From positions 1 to 27,733 of the IMG/VR virus record IMGVR_UViG_3300020445_000052: a stretch of DNA of 27,733 nt. One strand, 5' to 3'. Positions 15,701-25,573 of this stretch are shown here, piece after piece; position 1 is the first letter of the stretch, and every line of letters begins with the position of its first letter. The DNA is from a virus. Position numbers and translations under genes: made by a program. Below the pieces are notes generated by a model that saw nothing but the letters and a program-made list of their open reading frames with translations, was not told the origin of the DNA and ran no database searches.

Positions 15701-18700
15701 CAATTGTCTTACCACTAATAAATGCGTTACCAACAACATCTAAGTTTGCTCTTGGTACTTGCTGATCGTAACTAGTACCCGAAGCAATGTATGATAAGAA
15801 GGCATGTTCATGTGCATCGTGTGTTGTACGTGCAACTGTGTTAATACCAACCTTATACTGACCAATTGCTTCAGTATCAGTTCTAATTGCTTCAGCACCA
15901 ATAACTCCTGTCTCCTTCCAATTCTCATCAGAACGCTCAAGAGTTGCAGTTGGTTCTGAACTTGGAGTCCAGTTATATGTTGCAGTTGTAATAGTATTAG
16001 CAACTACAAACTCAATATATCCATTATCAGCACCACTTTGATCTGCCTTAGTAACTACCCACTTACCATTGATCTGTGGATTACTAAATCCTTGAATACG
16101 GATTGTCTTACCGACAACCATATTAATACCAGCAGAAGCATTTGTTAGAACACCAGACCAGTTAATCTTAACTGTTGATGTACCATTAGTTGTAGCATCT
16201 AGGATACTAGTCTCAGGTATATTAGTATAGTAGTTTGCATAGATCCATCCAAGTGAACCACTCTTCTCGATTGACTTACCCTTGTACAGAATATCACCTG
16301 CTTGTGGGTTAGCATCAACATCAGAAGAAACATAGTATTTAACTACCTGATTAGCACTAAATGTTGATGATTGATCAGGTGTTCTGTTACTTGGAAGATT
16401 CTCAGTATAAGAGAAGTTTGAACGTATACTATATTCTTGTCCTGGGAATATAGTTGTACCACGACCTTTTATGTGATAAATTGCCGAGGAAATTTTATTC
16501 CTACTTATGTAAATATCACCCTTATTTCTATCAGCCCAACTTCCACGTGTAAGTGTTATATCTTCTGCACCACCATCAGTTCTTGGATTAGAAAGGATAG
16601 TAAGAGCAGGTGATTCAGTTGGTGGTTGAGTACTGATAATTACTCTATTATTAAAGTAACTAACACCCTCAACAGTAATCTTATCTTTAAATGTAACAGG
16701 AGTATCAAATGATGTTACAAGTGTAGTGATAGTATCAGTATCATCTGTTGATGAAACTAATTGTGCTTTCTCTAGGAATGTTTCTTCACCAGTGATAGCA
16801 TCAATCTTACGGTTACCAATGTATAGGTCACCATTAGAGTTTAGACCTGTGTAGAATACAATACCACCATCTTCTCTCTTAGCCTGTGCATAGTAATCTT
16901 GGAATTCAGATAGTATAACTTCTTGACGTACAGGAAGACCAGTTGAATAGTTACCTGGTCCGAAACCTAGGTATTCAAATGTGTGGTTACCAGATCTAGC
17001 AATAGATGGTCGTCTTAATTCAATATAGACCTTCTGATCGTGTATAGATGTAGCATCACCAGCAATAGCAATCTTTCTTTGTTCTGAACCAGAGGTAGCA
17101 TTACCATTCTGTGCCTTAAGAGCATTAGTACCTGTATAATTAAAGTCCTTGAAGTATCCAGTCTCAGTAAGATCTGTGACTGATTCCTTAGTCATAGAAC
17201 GCTTCGCATCATTAACCCAGACAAGACCATGTGTATAGTTGTCTGCGAAACTGCTGGAAGCAGGTGGATCAGTAACTAGAGTATCCTTAGTACCATCATT
17301 ATCAACTACCTGATACCATGTTGGATCATTCTTATAGTCGATTGGATATAGTGAGGAAATAGGTTGAGAGAACTTAAAGTTCTGGAAGTTATTACCAACA
17401 CCAGCACCACGAGGTAGAGGTGATACATTACCACGTACAGCAGTTAGATAGTAAATACCATCTTGCTGATCAGCAACACGATCCTGAATTGTTTCACTAT
17501 CAAAGATATAGAATGTATCTTCAATCTCAGGAATATCTTCTACTGCTACAACTCTATAACTATTACCAATAGAGTCATTCATTGTGTCGCCAGGTGTTAA
17601 TGTAAAGAGGTTAGCACCACCTACAACATAAAGGTTGTTAGTCTTACTGTCCCTACCATTGTTAACATCTGCCTGTTGATCAGCATACACAGCACCCTGT
17701 TGGAATCGTGTATTTGTTAATACATCATAAGTTGGTCTAGCACTTACATCTTTAAGGATGATATAATGCTTGGTTCCTACTGCAAAGTAAGCATGGATAT
17801 ATCCAAATCCACTACTACCACCAGTCCACTGTACTATATTACTAGGTGTGGAACTAGTCTTACTTGTAGAGAATGATCCTGCTTGTGGTGATGAGACCTC
17901 AACAGTATGGAATACTGTATTCTTGAGTGATGGTGCGTTAGTATCATCAACTCTATGATCAAATGCTGTTACCTGTAGTAATTGTTGTGAACCAACAGTT
18001 ACCTCCCTAGCAGATCTAATACTGAATCTCAAGAAGTTATCAGTATTAACCACACAAGGATTATTATCTGGATCGTAGATATACTTCTCTTGAATAGTAC
18101 CAGCCTGCACTGCTGCATCAAATGCAACCTTAGTCATACCTAGAACTTCAGCAGCATTCTGTGTCTGTGGGTTACGGAACTCTGCCTTAGTAGGTGAACC
18201 ACCAACAGGTTCTAAAGTAATATTCTGTGGTAGAAGGTTACGCTTATCATCTGTACGAACCTTCATTACAAATCCGTTGTTTGGCTTCCTTATAGAACCA
18301 GGATATGTGCTTGGTTGTACATAACGTAGACGATAGATACGATCATTTGCCTTACGCTCATCCTTCAGACGAGTGTAGTAGGAGTCTGTAGTCTGTGTCT
18401 GACCTGAAGAAGAATCATAGTCTGTCTGTAGTAATCTACCAACAATATTATCATCATTAGTAGACTCATCCTTAAGATTCAAGTACCACAATCCATCAGG
18501 TATTGCAGGTTGTCTTGAAGCACTGGTATCAACAAAGGTTGGGTCAAACCTCATTGGTGATGTACGCTTGTTAGCGAAGACATACCAGAATTGTGTTGGG
18601 TTGTTATCTAACTGTACTTCAGGTGATCCAACGATTGCATTCTGTGCAGTTGCAAAGATCTTAAATGTATCTTCAGACTCATAACGTACATAATATTCTA

Positions 18701-21700
18701 CTGTCGAAGATACCTGTGATCCACCACCACCAGCAATAGTAGGTAGTGTACCAACATTACCGTCTGATCCAGCAGTTCTAAAGAATACTTTCTGAATTTC
18801 ATTAGCATTGAAAGCACTGCTTGGTTTGTCGAAGATGTGTGCAACATCTGTCTTAAGTATAGTACCACTTGTACCATTGAAAGTACAACGATACTCATGT
18901 AGATCATAAGTACTATCAAGAACATACTGTTCGATTATAATCTCTACATCATCAGCAAGTGATTCTGTTTCAGATGAATAGATGTAGATACCAGCAGCAG
19001 CATTCTCCTTAGTATTAGCAAGCATTAACTTGGTCTGATCTCTACCATCAAAGATGCCGTTATAAACATTAGCATCATTATAATTAAATGGTTGAGTGTT
19101 ACGACCTGGAGCAATTACATAGTAAGTTCTGTTAGGTTGGAAACCTTGTGGTAGACGAACATCTCTCTCATCTAAATCAACAGCACCTGCCTTAGCACGA
19201 GCAACAAGTCTTACTGGTGTTCCAGTCTCAAACTTATGAGGGTTAGTACCACCTGCATCAACAGTGAATAGAGTACCACGTTGAGCAAACTGATCAGAAG
19301 ATACTGATGGGTTAGCACGTGTAACTACATTCTGTGATGGAGATGTCTTAGTTGTAGCAGCAAACTGTCCAGCATTGGTTGAATATCCAGTAACTGAATT
19401 TGCACCAGCAGTCACAAATGTATGTGGATAGTCACCACCTGTCTTAATCGCAAATGACTTAGCACTATCAAATACATGAGTGTAGTCACCACCAGACTTA
19501 ACAGCACCAGTAGTTGCAGATACAAATGTGTGAACATAGTCACCACCAGTGTTAACAACAGCTCTCTTGATACTATTAGCAACACCACTTACAAATGTAT
19601 GTGCAGTTGTATTGGTAGAAGGGATAACATCTAATACTTGTACATCAAATGTATCTGTAGTAACACCAGATATCTTTAACCATGCTCCACTAGCAGGGTC
19701 AGTAGCACGAGGATATGCATGGTCAGTAGCATTACTATCCTCAGTACAATTGAAGGTTAATGCACCATCAGCAATCTTAACATGGTCATCATTCTTCATT
19801 CCATGACCTGCTGCTGTAACAGTCATAACACCTGTAGTAGGGTTATAAGCAGCGTTAGTAGGTGTTAAATCAGTTGCAGGTACAAATGTGTGGGTAGTTG
19901 TGTTTGTGGACGGTGCAGATGATAGTACGTTTATTGTTACAACACCTGTCTGTCTGGTAACTCCACTAGCAGAAGCAGCAGTAAATGTATGTGCTGTAAT
20001 ATTAGTAGAGGGTTGAGCAGGAAGAACCTGAACATCAAATGTATCTGTCTGAACATTAGAAATCTCTAACCATGTTCCAGAAGCATAATCAGTTGCTCTT
20101 GGATAGGTATGAGTAGTATTATGATTATCCTTAGCACATGTAAATGTAAGGGAGTTATCAGCAATCTTAATTCTATTACCATTAGCAAAGTTATGACCTG
20201 GAATAGTCAAGGTCATAATACCTGTTACTGGATCGTATACAGCAGTAGTTACTGTATGAGATGAAGTTCCAACAGCAGTAATAGGTGTAGAAGTATTTGC
20301 TATAGGGTCAGAAGCACGAGGATACTTATGCTGAGTACCATTATTATCCTCAAGACATGTAAAGATCAATGACTCTTCAGCAAGTCTAATACCATCACCA
20401 ATATCAAGTGTATGATCACCTATGGTGAGTTCCATATCACCTGTTGTTGGGTTGTATACAGCAGCAGAAACATCAAAACCAACTATAGGTGACTGACCTA
20501 CGTTAACAGTGATAGTATTAGCATCGGCTGCCTTAATAGGAATAGCTCTGTTGTAATATGGGTCACTGGTACGTGGATATGTCTTAGTTGCTGTATTACC
20601 ATCCATTGTACATGTGAAGGACAATGAGTTAGCAGCAATCTGGATTGATTCACCCTTCTTAGTAATACTATTAGAAGTAGCACTTACAAATGTGTGTGCG
20701 GTTGTATTAGTGGATGGTGCTTGTGCTAATACTTGAACATCAAATGTATCATTAGTGACGTTAGATATCTCAATGAACTTACTGCTAACAGGATCACTAG
20801 CACGTGGATACTTATGCTGTGTAGCATTACTATCTTGAGCACAAGTAAAGGTAAATGCTTCTGCATCAATCTTAACTCTATCACCCTCTAGGAATCCATG
20901 ACTAGCAGAAGTGATAGTCATCACACCTGTAGTAGGATTATAATCAGCACCAGTAGGTGTCTTCTTAGACTCAGCTGCAAGACTATGAGTACCAATAGTC
21001 AACTGCATATCACCTGTTAATGCATTATAGGTAGCAGCAGTTACGTCATGACTAACGATTGGTGATTGACCTATGTTAACAGTTATAGTACCTGTCTGTT
21101 TCTTAAGACCATTAGCAGCAGCAGTTACATATGTGTGAGCAGATGTATCAGGAGATTGACCAATATTAATTGTAAACTGATCATCATTTGGTTTAGCAAT
21201 AATCTCTAACCACTCACCAGATGCATCATCTGTAGGTCTTGGATAGTTATGCTGAGTAGCATTGTTATCCTTAGCACATGTAAAGGTTAATGAGTTATCA
21301 ACTAACTGTACTCTATCACCAACAAAGATAATACCATTAGTACCAGCAGAATCAAATGTATGTGCTGATATATTAGAAGAGGTTCCTACATTAACTGTGA
21401 ATGTATTTTGATCCTTTGCTGTAATAACTAGAGAAGCACCTGAAGCAGGGTCTGTAGGTCTAGGATAAGAGTGTGTAGTAGCATCAGAATCCTTAGCACA
21501 TGTAAATGTGAGTGAATTATCTGCAATAATTACACTATCACCAACCAAGAATCCATGACTGTTACTGGTAATAACCATCTCACCAGTAGTAGGATCATAA
21601 ACTGCATTACTTGCAGTCTTAGTAGTACGTGCTTTAAATCCATGACTAGCAAGTGATAGTGTAAGTTCACCTGTTGTTGGATTGTAATCTGCACCAGTGA

Positions 21701-24700
21701 TTGTATGTTCAGTTGAACCAACAGATGCAACCTCAACAGAAGTATTGAAGAAAGGATCTGAAGGTCGTGGGTAACTATGGACTGAACCATAGTGATCCAT
21801 ATCACACTTAAAGTTAAGTGAGTTATTATCAATCTTTAAGTTAGTACCACTATTAAGTGTGTGATTACCAAGTGCTAGTTCTAGAACACCAGATGAAGCA
21901 GTGTAAGTAGCATCAGCAACATTATATCCAACAATAGGAGTTGCACCAACATTAACTTTAACTGTATCTGTTGTGAGATCAGTAATACTTAATAGACTAT
22001 TCTTATATGCTGGATCTCCTACACGTGGATAATCATGGTTAGTAGCATTAGCATCCATACCACAGGTAAATCTCAATGCACCTGTAGCAATAGAAATCTT
22101 ATTAGCAGCATTCAAACCATGATTACTCATAGTAAGAGTTAAATCACCAGTTGCAGGGTTATATGCTGCATTAGAAGGTGTAAAGGTTCCTAACTGTTGT
22201 TGCTGACTACCAGCAGTATCAATACCATACTCAACCAACTGGAAGAGAGATTCAACAGATGATACAACATCAGCACAATATACTCCACTAACAGGGTTTG
22301 GATCTGTAGTAATACTACCATCAGATACCTGAGTATAAGATGTATTAACACCAGCCCTTGGTGTGTATGTTACGTTCTGAACTACATCCTTAGCAATTGC
22401 CTTTGCAATTCTAAATGCATAGATAGACTCTTCCTCTTCTCCATCAAGGTGAGCACCTGTAACATATAGATTAGCAGCATCCCAAACCTTATTGTTTGCA
22501 CCAAACTTGACGTTATATGCAACTGCCTCAACAATATCTACAATATCATCAAAACAATTTACATCGCCACCAGGAACAATATGTGAAGGATATTCAATCT
22601 TCATATCCTTAACTGCTACATCAGCAATGTAGTTCTTGTTAGCAATTAATAGATCATATGCATCAGCAAAACGATCACCAACTGGGTTAATACCTTGGTT
22701 GATAATTGTCTTGATGTTATCGAAGTAAGTAACAACAGCAGCAGAAGTTGTAGCACACTCTGGATATACTGTATCAGTTGTGATAGTAGTATCTACAGTA
22801 CCTGTTTCAGAAGACCAGATACCCTTACGATCACCATTCTGATCCTCTAATTTGAATACTAACTTAGCACTAGCATTAGTACCCGTTGCATTTCTAGTAG
22901 TACCCGTTGATAGATAACTTCTCTGACCAGCAACTACAGCACCAAGTTCAACTGTTGTAGCATTAACAATATTCCTGATATATGTGTCTGTGGGAATGTT
23001 TGTTGTAGTAAGTGATGATGGATCAACAGTAGTATTATTAGCATTAACTGTTGTATACTCCTCCACCTTCATACCAATAGCAAGACCAACAGTAGAAGGA
23101 ACTGTAACTAGGGCAGAACCATTAGATACAGAACAACCTACTTGTAGGTAATCCCAATTACGGAATGAAGCAATAGCAAGATCACGAGCATACTCATAAC
23201 CTTCTAGTGTCTCAAACTTCTCACCATCAATATAATTTAATTCTCCAGCACTAAAGTATGCTTCAGCAGCCTGAATAGTATTGATGTTACCACCTAGACG
23301 TAAGTCAGATATAACAGCATCAAGAATCAATCCAATATCTCTCTGACACTTGGTGATGATAATATTCTTTTGTAGAAGAGCAGGGTACTTAGTAGTAATA
23401 TACCCATATGCTTCCTCTGCTATAAGATCTTTATTTGCCTCTATTAAGTTAGCAGCATCCTGATTCTTATTATCTACAACTACTGTAGTAGGGTTGAGAA
23501 TCTGTAATGATGTTGGGAATGTAGTAAAACCAGATGGTTCTAATGTCGCATTAAAGATAGCATTGGTTGGAGTTGTCTTACCTGTTCCAGTACCATAAGG
23601 ATCCAACTCAACAAAAATCTTCTCCTTACTCTTAGCACCAATTCTAAACCCATTAAGAGTAGCAGCAGGACGTTGCTTAGGATCTGTAACACCAGTACCA
23701 GCATAATACAACTTAGTAGGTGAAGCAGAATTCCTAGATGCTTGTACATCCCATGTATAGTAGTTTACTTGCTCTTCATTAGCAGCAGACTCATTTAATT
23801 TCTTAGGTGGAATAATTGCATCAATGTAACCACCCTTGTCTTGTGCGAATGAATATCCTTTAAATCCTTTTGCGTGTAGTGATGTATTACCGAAGTTACT
23901 GTTAGAGTTGGTGATACTCATATCACCACCACTTTCCATTAGGAAGTGATCAGCAAAACCAACAGCGAAGATACTAACACACTGAATGAATGAATCATTA
24001 ATTGCCTTGATGTGGCAGTTTCTCCAGTCATCCTTCCAGTATGCATCACCCTTGGTGTGATAAGGGACTGTTGCAAATGCATCGGAAAGAGATGCTTGGT
24101 TCCAAGTGTTTGTAAACTTGTCGTATCTAATGAATGCTCTATCATCTTTCTGTAGAGATACACCAGTATACTGAGCACAGACCATAGACTTGAAGCCTGA
24201 AGCCTTGCTACCATCTGCTAATAGACCACATATACCCCATGTAGACCTGATAGACAGGTTAAACATGTATGGTGAAGCAGATTCTACTGAGTCAACCTCT
24301 GCCTGTACATAAGCATTAGCAGAGAGACCATTTCCTGTACCATATGTCTGATTATTCTGTAGACCTAGAGATGCTACAGTACCAGGCAATTCAAAACTAA
24401 ATTTCCTACGGTTAGAAGAATCAATAGCAGATACACTAAATGTACCATTCAATGCATCATCTAAACCATTACTCTGTACAGCAAAGAACTGATCTTTAAT
24501 ATAACCATGAGCAACCTTTGTAGTCACATTAACAGTAACATTACCAACAGGAGATGAATCAACAACCTGAATGCTCTCAATAGATCTTAAGTCAGATAGA
24601 GGACCAACAATACGGTTCTCACTAACATTCTGACCAAACTCATTAACATCATCTATAGTAGGTTGATACTGAGCAAATGCATCTGCTATCTTAGAGTAAT

Positions 24701-25400
24701 AAAGTTCAAGTTCTGTCTTCTCAGCATATTGGAATACAGTAATCTTGTGGTGTGAATACTCAGGTATAGCAAGGTTAGCATTATCATTTTTACGATAATA
24801 GACCTTACCTACAGCATTATTGTTATCATATAAAGGAGACTTACTTGTAATATCTCCATCTTTAATAGTGAACTGCCAAATGTAAGCACCGCCTGTTACA
24901 TTGAAGATGGAAGTTCTAGCTTGTTCTTTATCAGCAGGATCAGGCACATATAAAGGACGTATATGTGTTCTACGAAGATCGTAACCAATTAAAGAGCAAC
25001 CACGAGGAACGACACAACCGCCATCTGTGCCGTTAAACTTATAAAGGACATTATCTGGATTGGACAAATCCAAGACACTAGAATCAGTCCATGTTGATGT
25101 AGACTGATCAAAACCAAAAACAGGAGTACCAGAGGTTGTTGCTAAACCAGGTCTGTTATCAATATAATGGTCACCAGGCATCAGCATGATGGTGAACTCA
25201 TCAAATCTATCGTTGTCTATACCTGGAAGGTAAGAATATCTCGAAACTTCAATAAAAGCTCTCTGAATCGTCTTGAATGGACGGGTCGGAGAATTACCTC
25301 TATTGTCTAGTTCGTCACTTGCGTTGAAGTCGTCTGGTGAGACGTACAAATATCTTCCAGATTTACTGGAAATTAAGTTATCTAATCTGGTTAGCGGCAT
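12768..25400 (-). CDS. Giant virion/tail-fibre structural protein, 4210 aa
   Basis: One uninterrupted frame of 12.6 kb encodes 4210 residues. The N-terminus has YVSPDDFNASDELDNRG and TRPFKTIQRAF, as in cyanophage structural proteins and the first coil of right-handed beta-helix proteins. Helical blocks with conserved AY/YARDLAIASF follow near residues 655-750 and 917-1005. Residues about 1073-2005 hold nine FTC...YPR modules and three short GGDY repeats, listed separately. Then come strand-rich parts with YYVIAPGRNTQPFN. From about 3190 to 3450 there are many beta turns of LxVxGDLxVDGGDI type. The C-terminal 150 residues end GELIVQTRNAGFGLVYAGT and RGWWLVEI, the ending of cyanophage fibre proteins. 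A late promoter is about 40 bases upstream. It most probably forms a long fibre or a baseplate appendage. Function beyond structure is unknown. Confidence 0.85.
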   Translation of the reverse strand: MPLTRLDNLISSKSGRYLYVSPDDFNASDELDNRGNSPTRPFKTIQRAFIEVSRYSYLPGIDNDRFDEFTIMLMPGDHYIDNRPGLATTSGTPVFGFDQSTSTWTDSSVLDLSNPDNVLYKFNGTDGGCVVPRGCSLIGYDLRRTHIRPLYVPDPADKEQARTSIFNVTGGAYIWQFTIKDGDITSKSPLYDNNNAVGKVYYRKNDNANLAIPEYSHHKITVFQYAEKTELELYYSKIADAFAQYQPTIDDVNEFGQNVSENRIVGPLSDLRSIESIQVVDSSPVGNVTVNVTTKVAHGYIKDQFFAVQSNGLDDALNGTFSVSAIDSSNRRKFSFELPGTVASLGLQNNQTYGTGNGLSANAYVQAEVDSVESASPYMFNLSIRSTWGICGLLADGSKASGFKSMVCAQYTGVSLQKDDRAFIRYDKFTNTWNQASLSDAFATVPYHTKGDAYWKDDWRNCHIKAINDSFIQCVSIFAVGFADHFLMESGGDMSITNSNSNFGNTSLHAKGFKGYSFAQDKGGYIDAIIPPKKLNESAANEEQVNYYTWDVQASRNSASPTKLYYAGTGVTDPKQRPAATLNGFRIGAKSKEKIFVELDPYGTGTGKTTPTNAIFNATLEPSGFTTFPTSLQILNPTTVVVDNKNQDAANLIEANKDLIAEEAYGYITTKYPALLQKNIIITKCQRDIGLILDAVISDLRLGGNINTIQAAEAYFSAGELNYIDGEKFETLEGYEYARDLAIASFRNWDYLQVGCSVSNGSALVTVPSTVGLAIGMKVEEYTTVNANNTTVDPSSLTTTNIPTDTYIRNIVNATTVELGAVVAGQRSYLSTGTTRNATGTNASAKLVFKLEDQNGDRKGIWSSETGTVDTTITTDTVYPECATTSAAVVTYFDNIKTIINQGINPVGDRFADAYDLLIANKNYIADVAVKDMKIEYPSHIVPGGDVNCFDDIVDIVEAVAYNVKFGANNKVWDAANLYVTGAHLDGEEEESIYAFRIAKAIAKDVVQNVTYTPRAGVNTSYTQVSDGSITTDPNPVSGVYCADVVSSVESLFQLVEYGIDTAGSQQQQLGTFTPSNAAYNPATGDLTLTMSNHGLNAANKISIATGALRFTCGMDANATNHDYPRVGDPAYKNSLLSITDLTTDTVKVNVGATPIVGYNVADATYTASSGVLELALGNHTLNSGTNLKIDNNSLNFKCDMDHYGSVHSYPRPSDPFFNTSVEVASVGSTEHTITGADYNPTTGELTLSLASHGFKARTTKTASNAVYDPTTGEMVITSNSHGFLVGDSVIIADNSLTFTCAKDSDATTHSYPRPTDPASGASLVITAKDQNTFTVNVGTSSNISAHTFDSAGTNGIIFVGDRVQLVDNSLTFTCAKDNNATQHNYPRPTDDASGEWLEIIAKPNDDQFTINIGQSPDTSAHTYVTAAANGLKKQTGTITVNIGQSPIVSHDVTAATYNALTGDMQLTIGTHSLAAESKKTPTGADYNPTTGVMTITSASHGFLEGDRVKIDAEAFTFTCAQDSNATQHKYPRASDPVSSKFIEISNVTNDTFDVQVLAQAPSTNTTAHTFVSATSNSITKKGESIQIAANSLSFTCTMDGNTATKTYPRTSDPYYNRAIPIKAADANTITVNVGQSPIVGFDVSAAVYNPTTGDMELTIGDHTLDIGDGIRLAEESLIFTCLEDNNGTQHKYPRASDPIANTSTPITAVGTSSHTVTTAVYDPVTGIMTLTIPGHNFANGNRIKIADNSLTFTCAKDNHNTTHTYPRATDYASGTWLEISNVQTDTFDVQVLPAQPSTNITAHTFTAASASGVTRQTGVVTINVLSSAPSTNTTTHTFVPATDLTPTNAAYNPTTGVMTVTAAGHGMKNDDHVKIADGALTFNCTEDSNATDHAYPRATDPASGAWLKISGVTTDTFDVQVLDVIPSTNTTAHTFVSGVANSIKRAVVNTGGDYVHTFVSATTGAVKSGGDYTHVFDSAKSFAIKTGGDYPHTFVTAGANSVTGYSTNAGQFAATTKTSPSQNVVTRANPSVSSDQFAQRGTLFTVDAGGTNPHKFETGTPVRLVARAKAGAVDLDERDVRLPQGFQPNRTYYVIAPGRNTQPFNYNDANVYNGIFDGRDQTKLMLANTKENAAAGIYIYSSETESLADDVEIIIEQYVLDSTYDLHEYRCTFNGTSGTILKTDVAHIFDKPSSAFNANEIQKVFFRTAGSDGNVGTLPTIAGGGGSQVSSTVEYYVRYESEDTFKIFATAQNAIVGSPEVQLDNNPTQFWYVFANKRTSPMRFDPTFVDTSASRQPAIPDGLWYLNLKDESTNDDNIVGRLLQTDYDSSSGQTQTTDSYYTRLKDERKANDRIYRLRYVQPSTYPGSIRKPNNGFVMKVRTDDKRNLLPQNITLEPVGGSPTKAEFRNPQTQNAAEVLGMTKVAFDAAVQAGTIQEKYIYDPDNNPCVVNTDNFLRFSIRSAREVTVGSQQLLQVTAFDHRVDDTNAPSLKNTVFHTVEVSSPQAGSFSTSKTSSTPSNIVQWTGGSSGFGYIHAYFAVGTKHYIILKDVSARPTYDVLTNTRFQQGAVYADQQADVNNGRDSKTNNLYVVGGANLFTLTPGDTMNDSIGNSYRVVAVEDIPEIEDTFYIFDSETIQDRVADQQDGIYYLTAVRGNVSPLPRGAGVGNNFQNFKFSQPISSLYPIDYKNDPTWYQVVDNDGTKDTLVTDPPASSSFADNYTHGLVWVNDAKRSMTKESVTDLTETGYFKDFNYTGTNALKAQNGNATSGSEQRKIAIAGDATSIHDQKVYIELRRPSIARSGNHTFEYLGFGPGNYSTGLPVRQEVILSEFQDYYAQAKREDGGIVFYTGLNSNGDLYIGNRKIDAITGEETFLEKAQLVSSTDDTDTITTLVTSFDTPVTFKDKITVEGVSYFNNRVIISTQPPTESPALTILSNPRTDGGAEDITLTRGSWADRNKGDIYISRNKISSAIYHIKGRGTTIFPGQEYSIRSNFSYTENLPSNRTPDQSSTFSANQVVKYYVSSDVDANPQAGDILYKGKSIEKSGSLGWIYANYYTNIPETSILDATTNGTSTVKINWSGVLTNASAGINMVVGKTIRIQGFSNPQINGKWVVTKADQSGADNGYIEFVVANTITTATYNWTPSSEPTATLERSDENWKETGVIGAEAIRTDTEAIGQYKVGINTVARTTHDAHEHAFLSYIASGTSYDQQVPRANLDVVGNAFISGKTIGSYLSDPTISKTETNLHEAFLVGGASDSPSSNATLRVSTQETRVGINTSRSELGDTLTVKGTLRLLGASANADIDGDLNVDGGDITTNATTFSLLNSNATTLNVGGDVENAFLFNTTANAQQIEIGTNVTQAAALRIHTSTTDSTINIGTVADTTTNRSVITIGGAFSNTANSTLTVRNAQTILDGDLEVNGGDLQSNASTINLFTRAGAGSIVNFATRASQFVIGGVAGTTEIRNSLKVNGDADLYGDITMHGGSNSGTVTVNRARLLTSAVAHSAGSLSNLNVDFYQYINDIDGAQIITSVNAADGTLSVPDNYFLDGNQVRFSDTSGLSNNVDTTTTYYVVDSNKAAGTFRVSTTEASANAIVISGTPGTSTGITLQNHTVDTGSGTTDWTGNSADAAYTQLPVNNVEGIEIGDILIIGTELVEVVSPGPDINTRLVTVNRGVDCTTVAAHADNEVIWKLAKSGGATYLTGRVPINSTTPAISSVNDITDTLEVPINELATGDAVQFSNAGSIVGVSLAPVTYFVVNAVNDTGNNVTRFQLSLDPEGTAIALSGNPTGSVLNFSSTLLSLAEFGGQFSINDYLRLSASPTCPSGEFVQITAVNDTNAEKFRVHNGANQDRFVIDSVYGGVSSTILSTQKYDINLTSDSDTNSTDNQFRILNGQPIPATRLTIDSDGKFTVVGNGTESLPKAIINKDGQTWLAGNLRVQNDGNAGSNDDAKSAFYVNSVTGDVEASGHLQIDDDFTIFSGTTGVQFPTNDEGRFHVDAQTGDTRIGLAPGTAGAALGDGDLTVNGGHVNIVSHDTATPSTTDYALNITNIGVSSNRKFQVRQDAAINAFGQDRFWGKNGGLKWEFLSSDATCVTGRNYMIAITATSVFTLPTEAETGDMIRFIEVTGALTYSASLVVRAPAGVGIQGDATGTSIANGNGAGGPYGGGELIVQTRNAGFGLVYAGTTDGAGNTIPSTYRGWWLVEI
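19390..22180 (-). repeat. Nine tandem FTC-YPR protein modules within the giant gene
   Basis: Within the giant gene, a degenerate module is repeated nine times. It has YNPTTG(D/E)(L/M)xLT, GH/SHGF, IAxxSLTFTC, (A/K)xDxNATxHxYPRxxDP and a final (I)xVxVGxSP or DVQVL. The YPR motifs lie near 22021, 21765, 21460, 21241, 20805, 20570, 20320, 20100 and 19710. The spacing is uneven (about 220 to 440 bases), so some copies lack a part or carry extra parts. Every copy keeps the cysteine of FTC (one reads FKC, one FNC). The DNA copies are diverged in sequence, so the repeat is visible mainly in the protein. Confidence 0.85.
19412..19557 (-). repeat. Three short GGDY repeats
   Basis: Directly downstream of the last FTC-YPR module there are three copies of about 19-20 residues: TGGDYVHTFVSA, SGGDYTHVFDSA and TGGDYPHTFVTA. 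The matching DNA on the plus strand repeats a tagtcaccacc core. They look like remnants or expansion of the HTF-ending part of the larger module. Confidence 0.85.
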
Positions 25401-25438
25401 GATTAAATATTGCTCTGCTGATTATGGTTGTCCTTGGG

Positions 25439-25573
25439 TTATTTATCAGAGTTAGTTCCTGCCTTTTCCGTTGCACGTAGTTTTTCTAATGCTTCTACAA
25501 CTTCAGGAGTTTCTTCCCATTCCCAAGTCTCTTCACGACCTTTCTTATCAATTTTGGTGAATGATTTTTTCAT
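25439..25573 (-). CDS. Small hypothetical protein, 44 aa
   Basis: The product begins MKKSFTKIDKKGREETWEWE and continues with EETPEVVEALEKL, ending with a Lys/Thr-rich tail. It is charged, with no cysteine and no membrane segment. A late promoter (25592-25599) lies 19 bases upstream of the ATG and a second one overlaps its stop codon, so it looks like the first gene of the late transcript that goes on into the giant fibre gene. The ribosome-binding site is weak (AGGG about 12 bases upstream). No family is recognised. A chaperone or virion role is only a possibility. Confidence 0.65.
   Translation of the reverse strand: MKKSFTKIDKKGREETWEWEETPEVVEALEKLRATEKAGTNSDK
25440..25447 (-). promoter_or_regulatory. 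T4-type late promoter for the giant gene operon
   Basis: On the minus strand the bases read GATAAATA, matching the NATAAATA late consensus of T4-like cyanophages (T4 itself: TATAAATA). It lies 40 bases upstream of the giant gene's ATG and overlaps the stop codon of the 44-aa gene. It is well placed to drive the operon 25400-4866. A late promoter of this kind is read by host polymerase with the phage sigma gp55 and the sliding clamp. Confidence 0.6.

Noticed and set aside
19390-22180. CRISPR-like array
   Set aside because: The repeats are degenerate, in frame, of unequal length and encode similar protein modules. There are no short identical direct repeats with unique spacers.
12768-25400. 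Many 60-100 codon open frames on both strands inside the giant gene
   Set aside because: They follow the repetitive, low-complexity coding of the giant gene. None has a ribosome-binding site, domain or natural composition.
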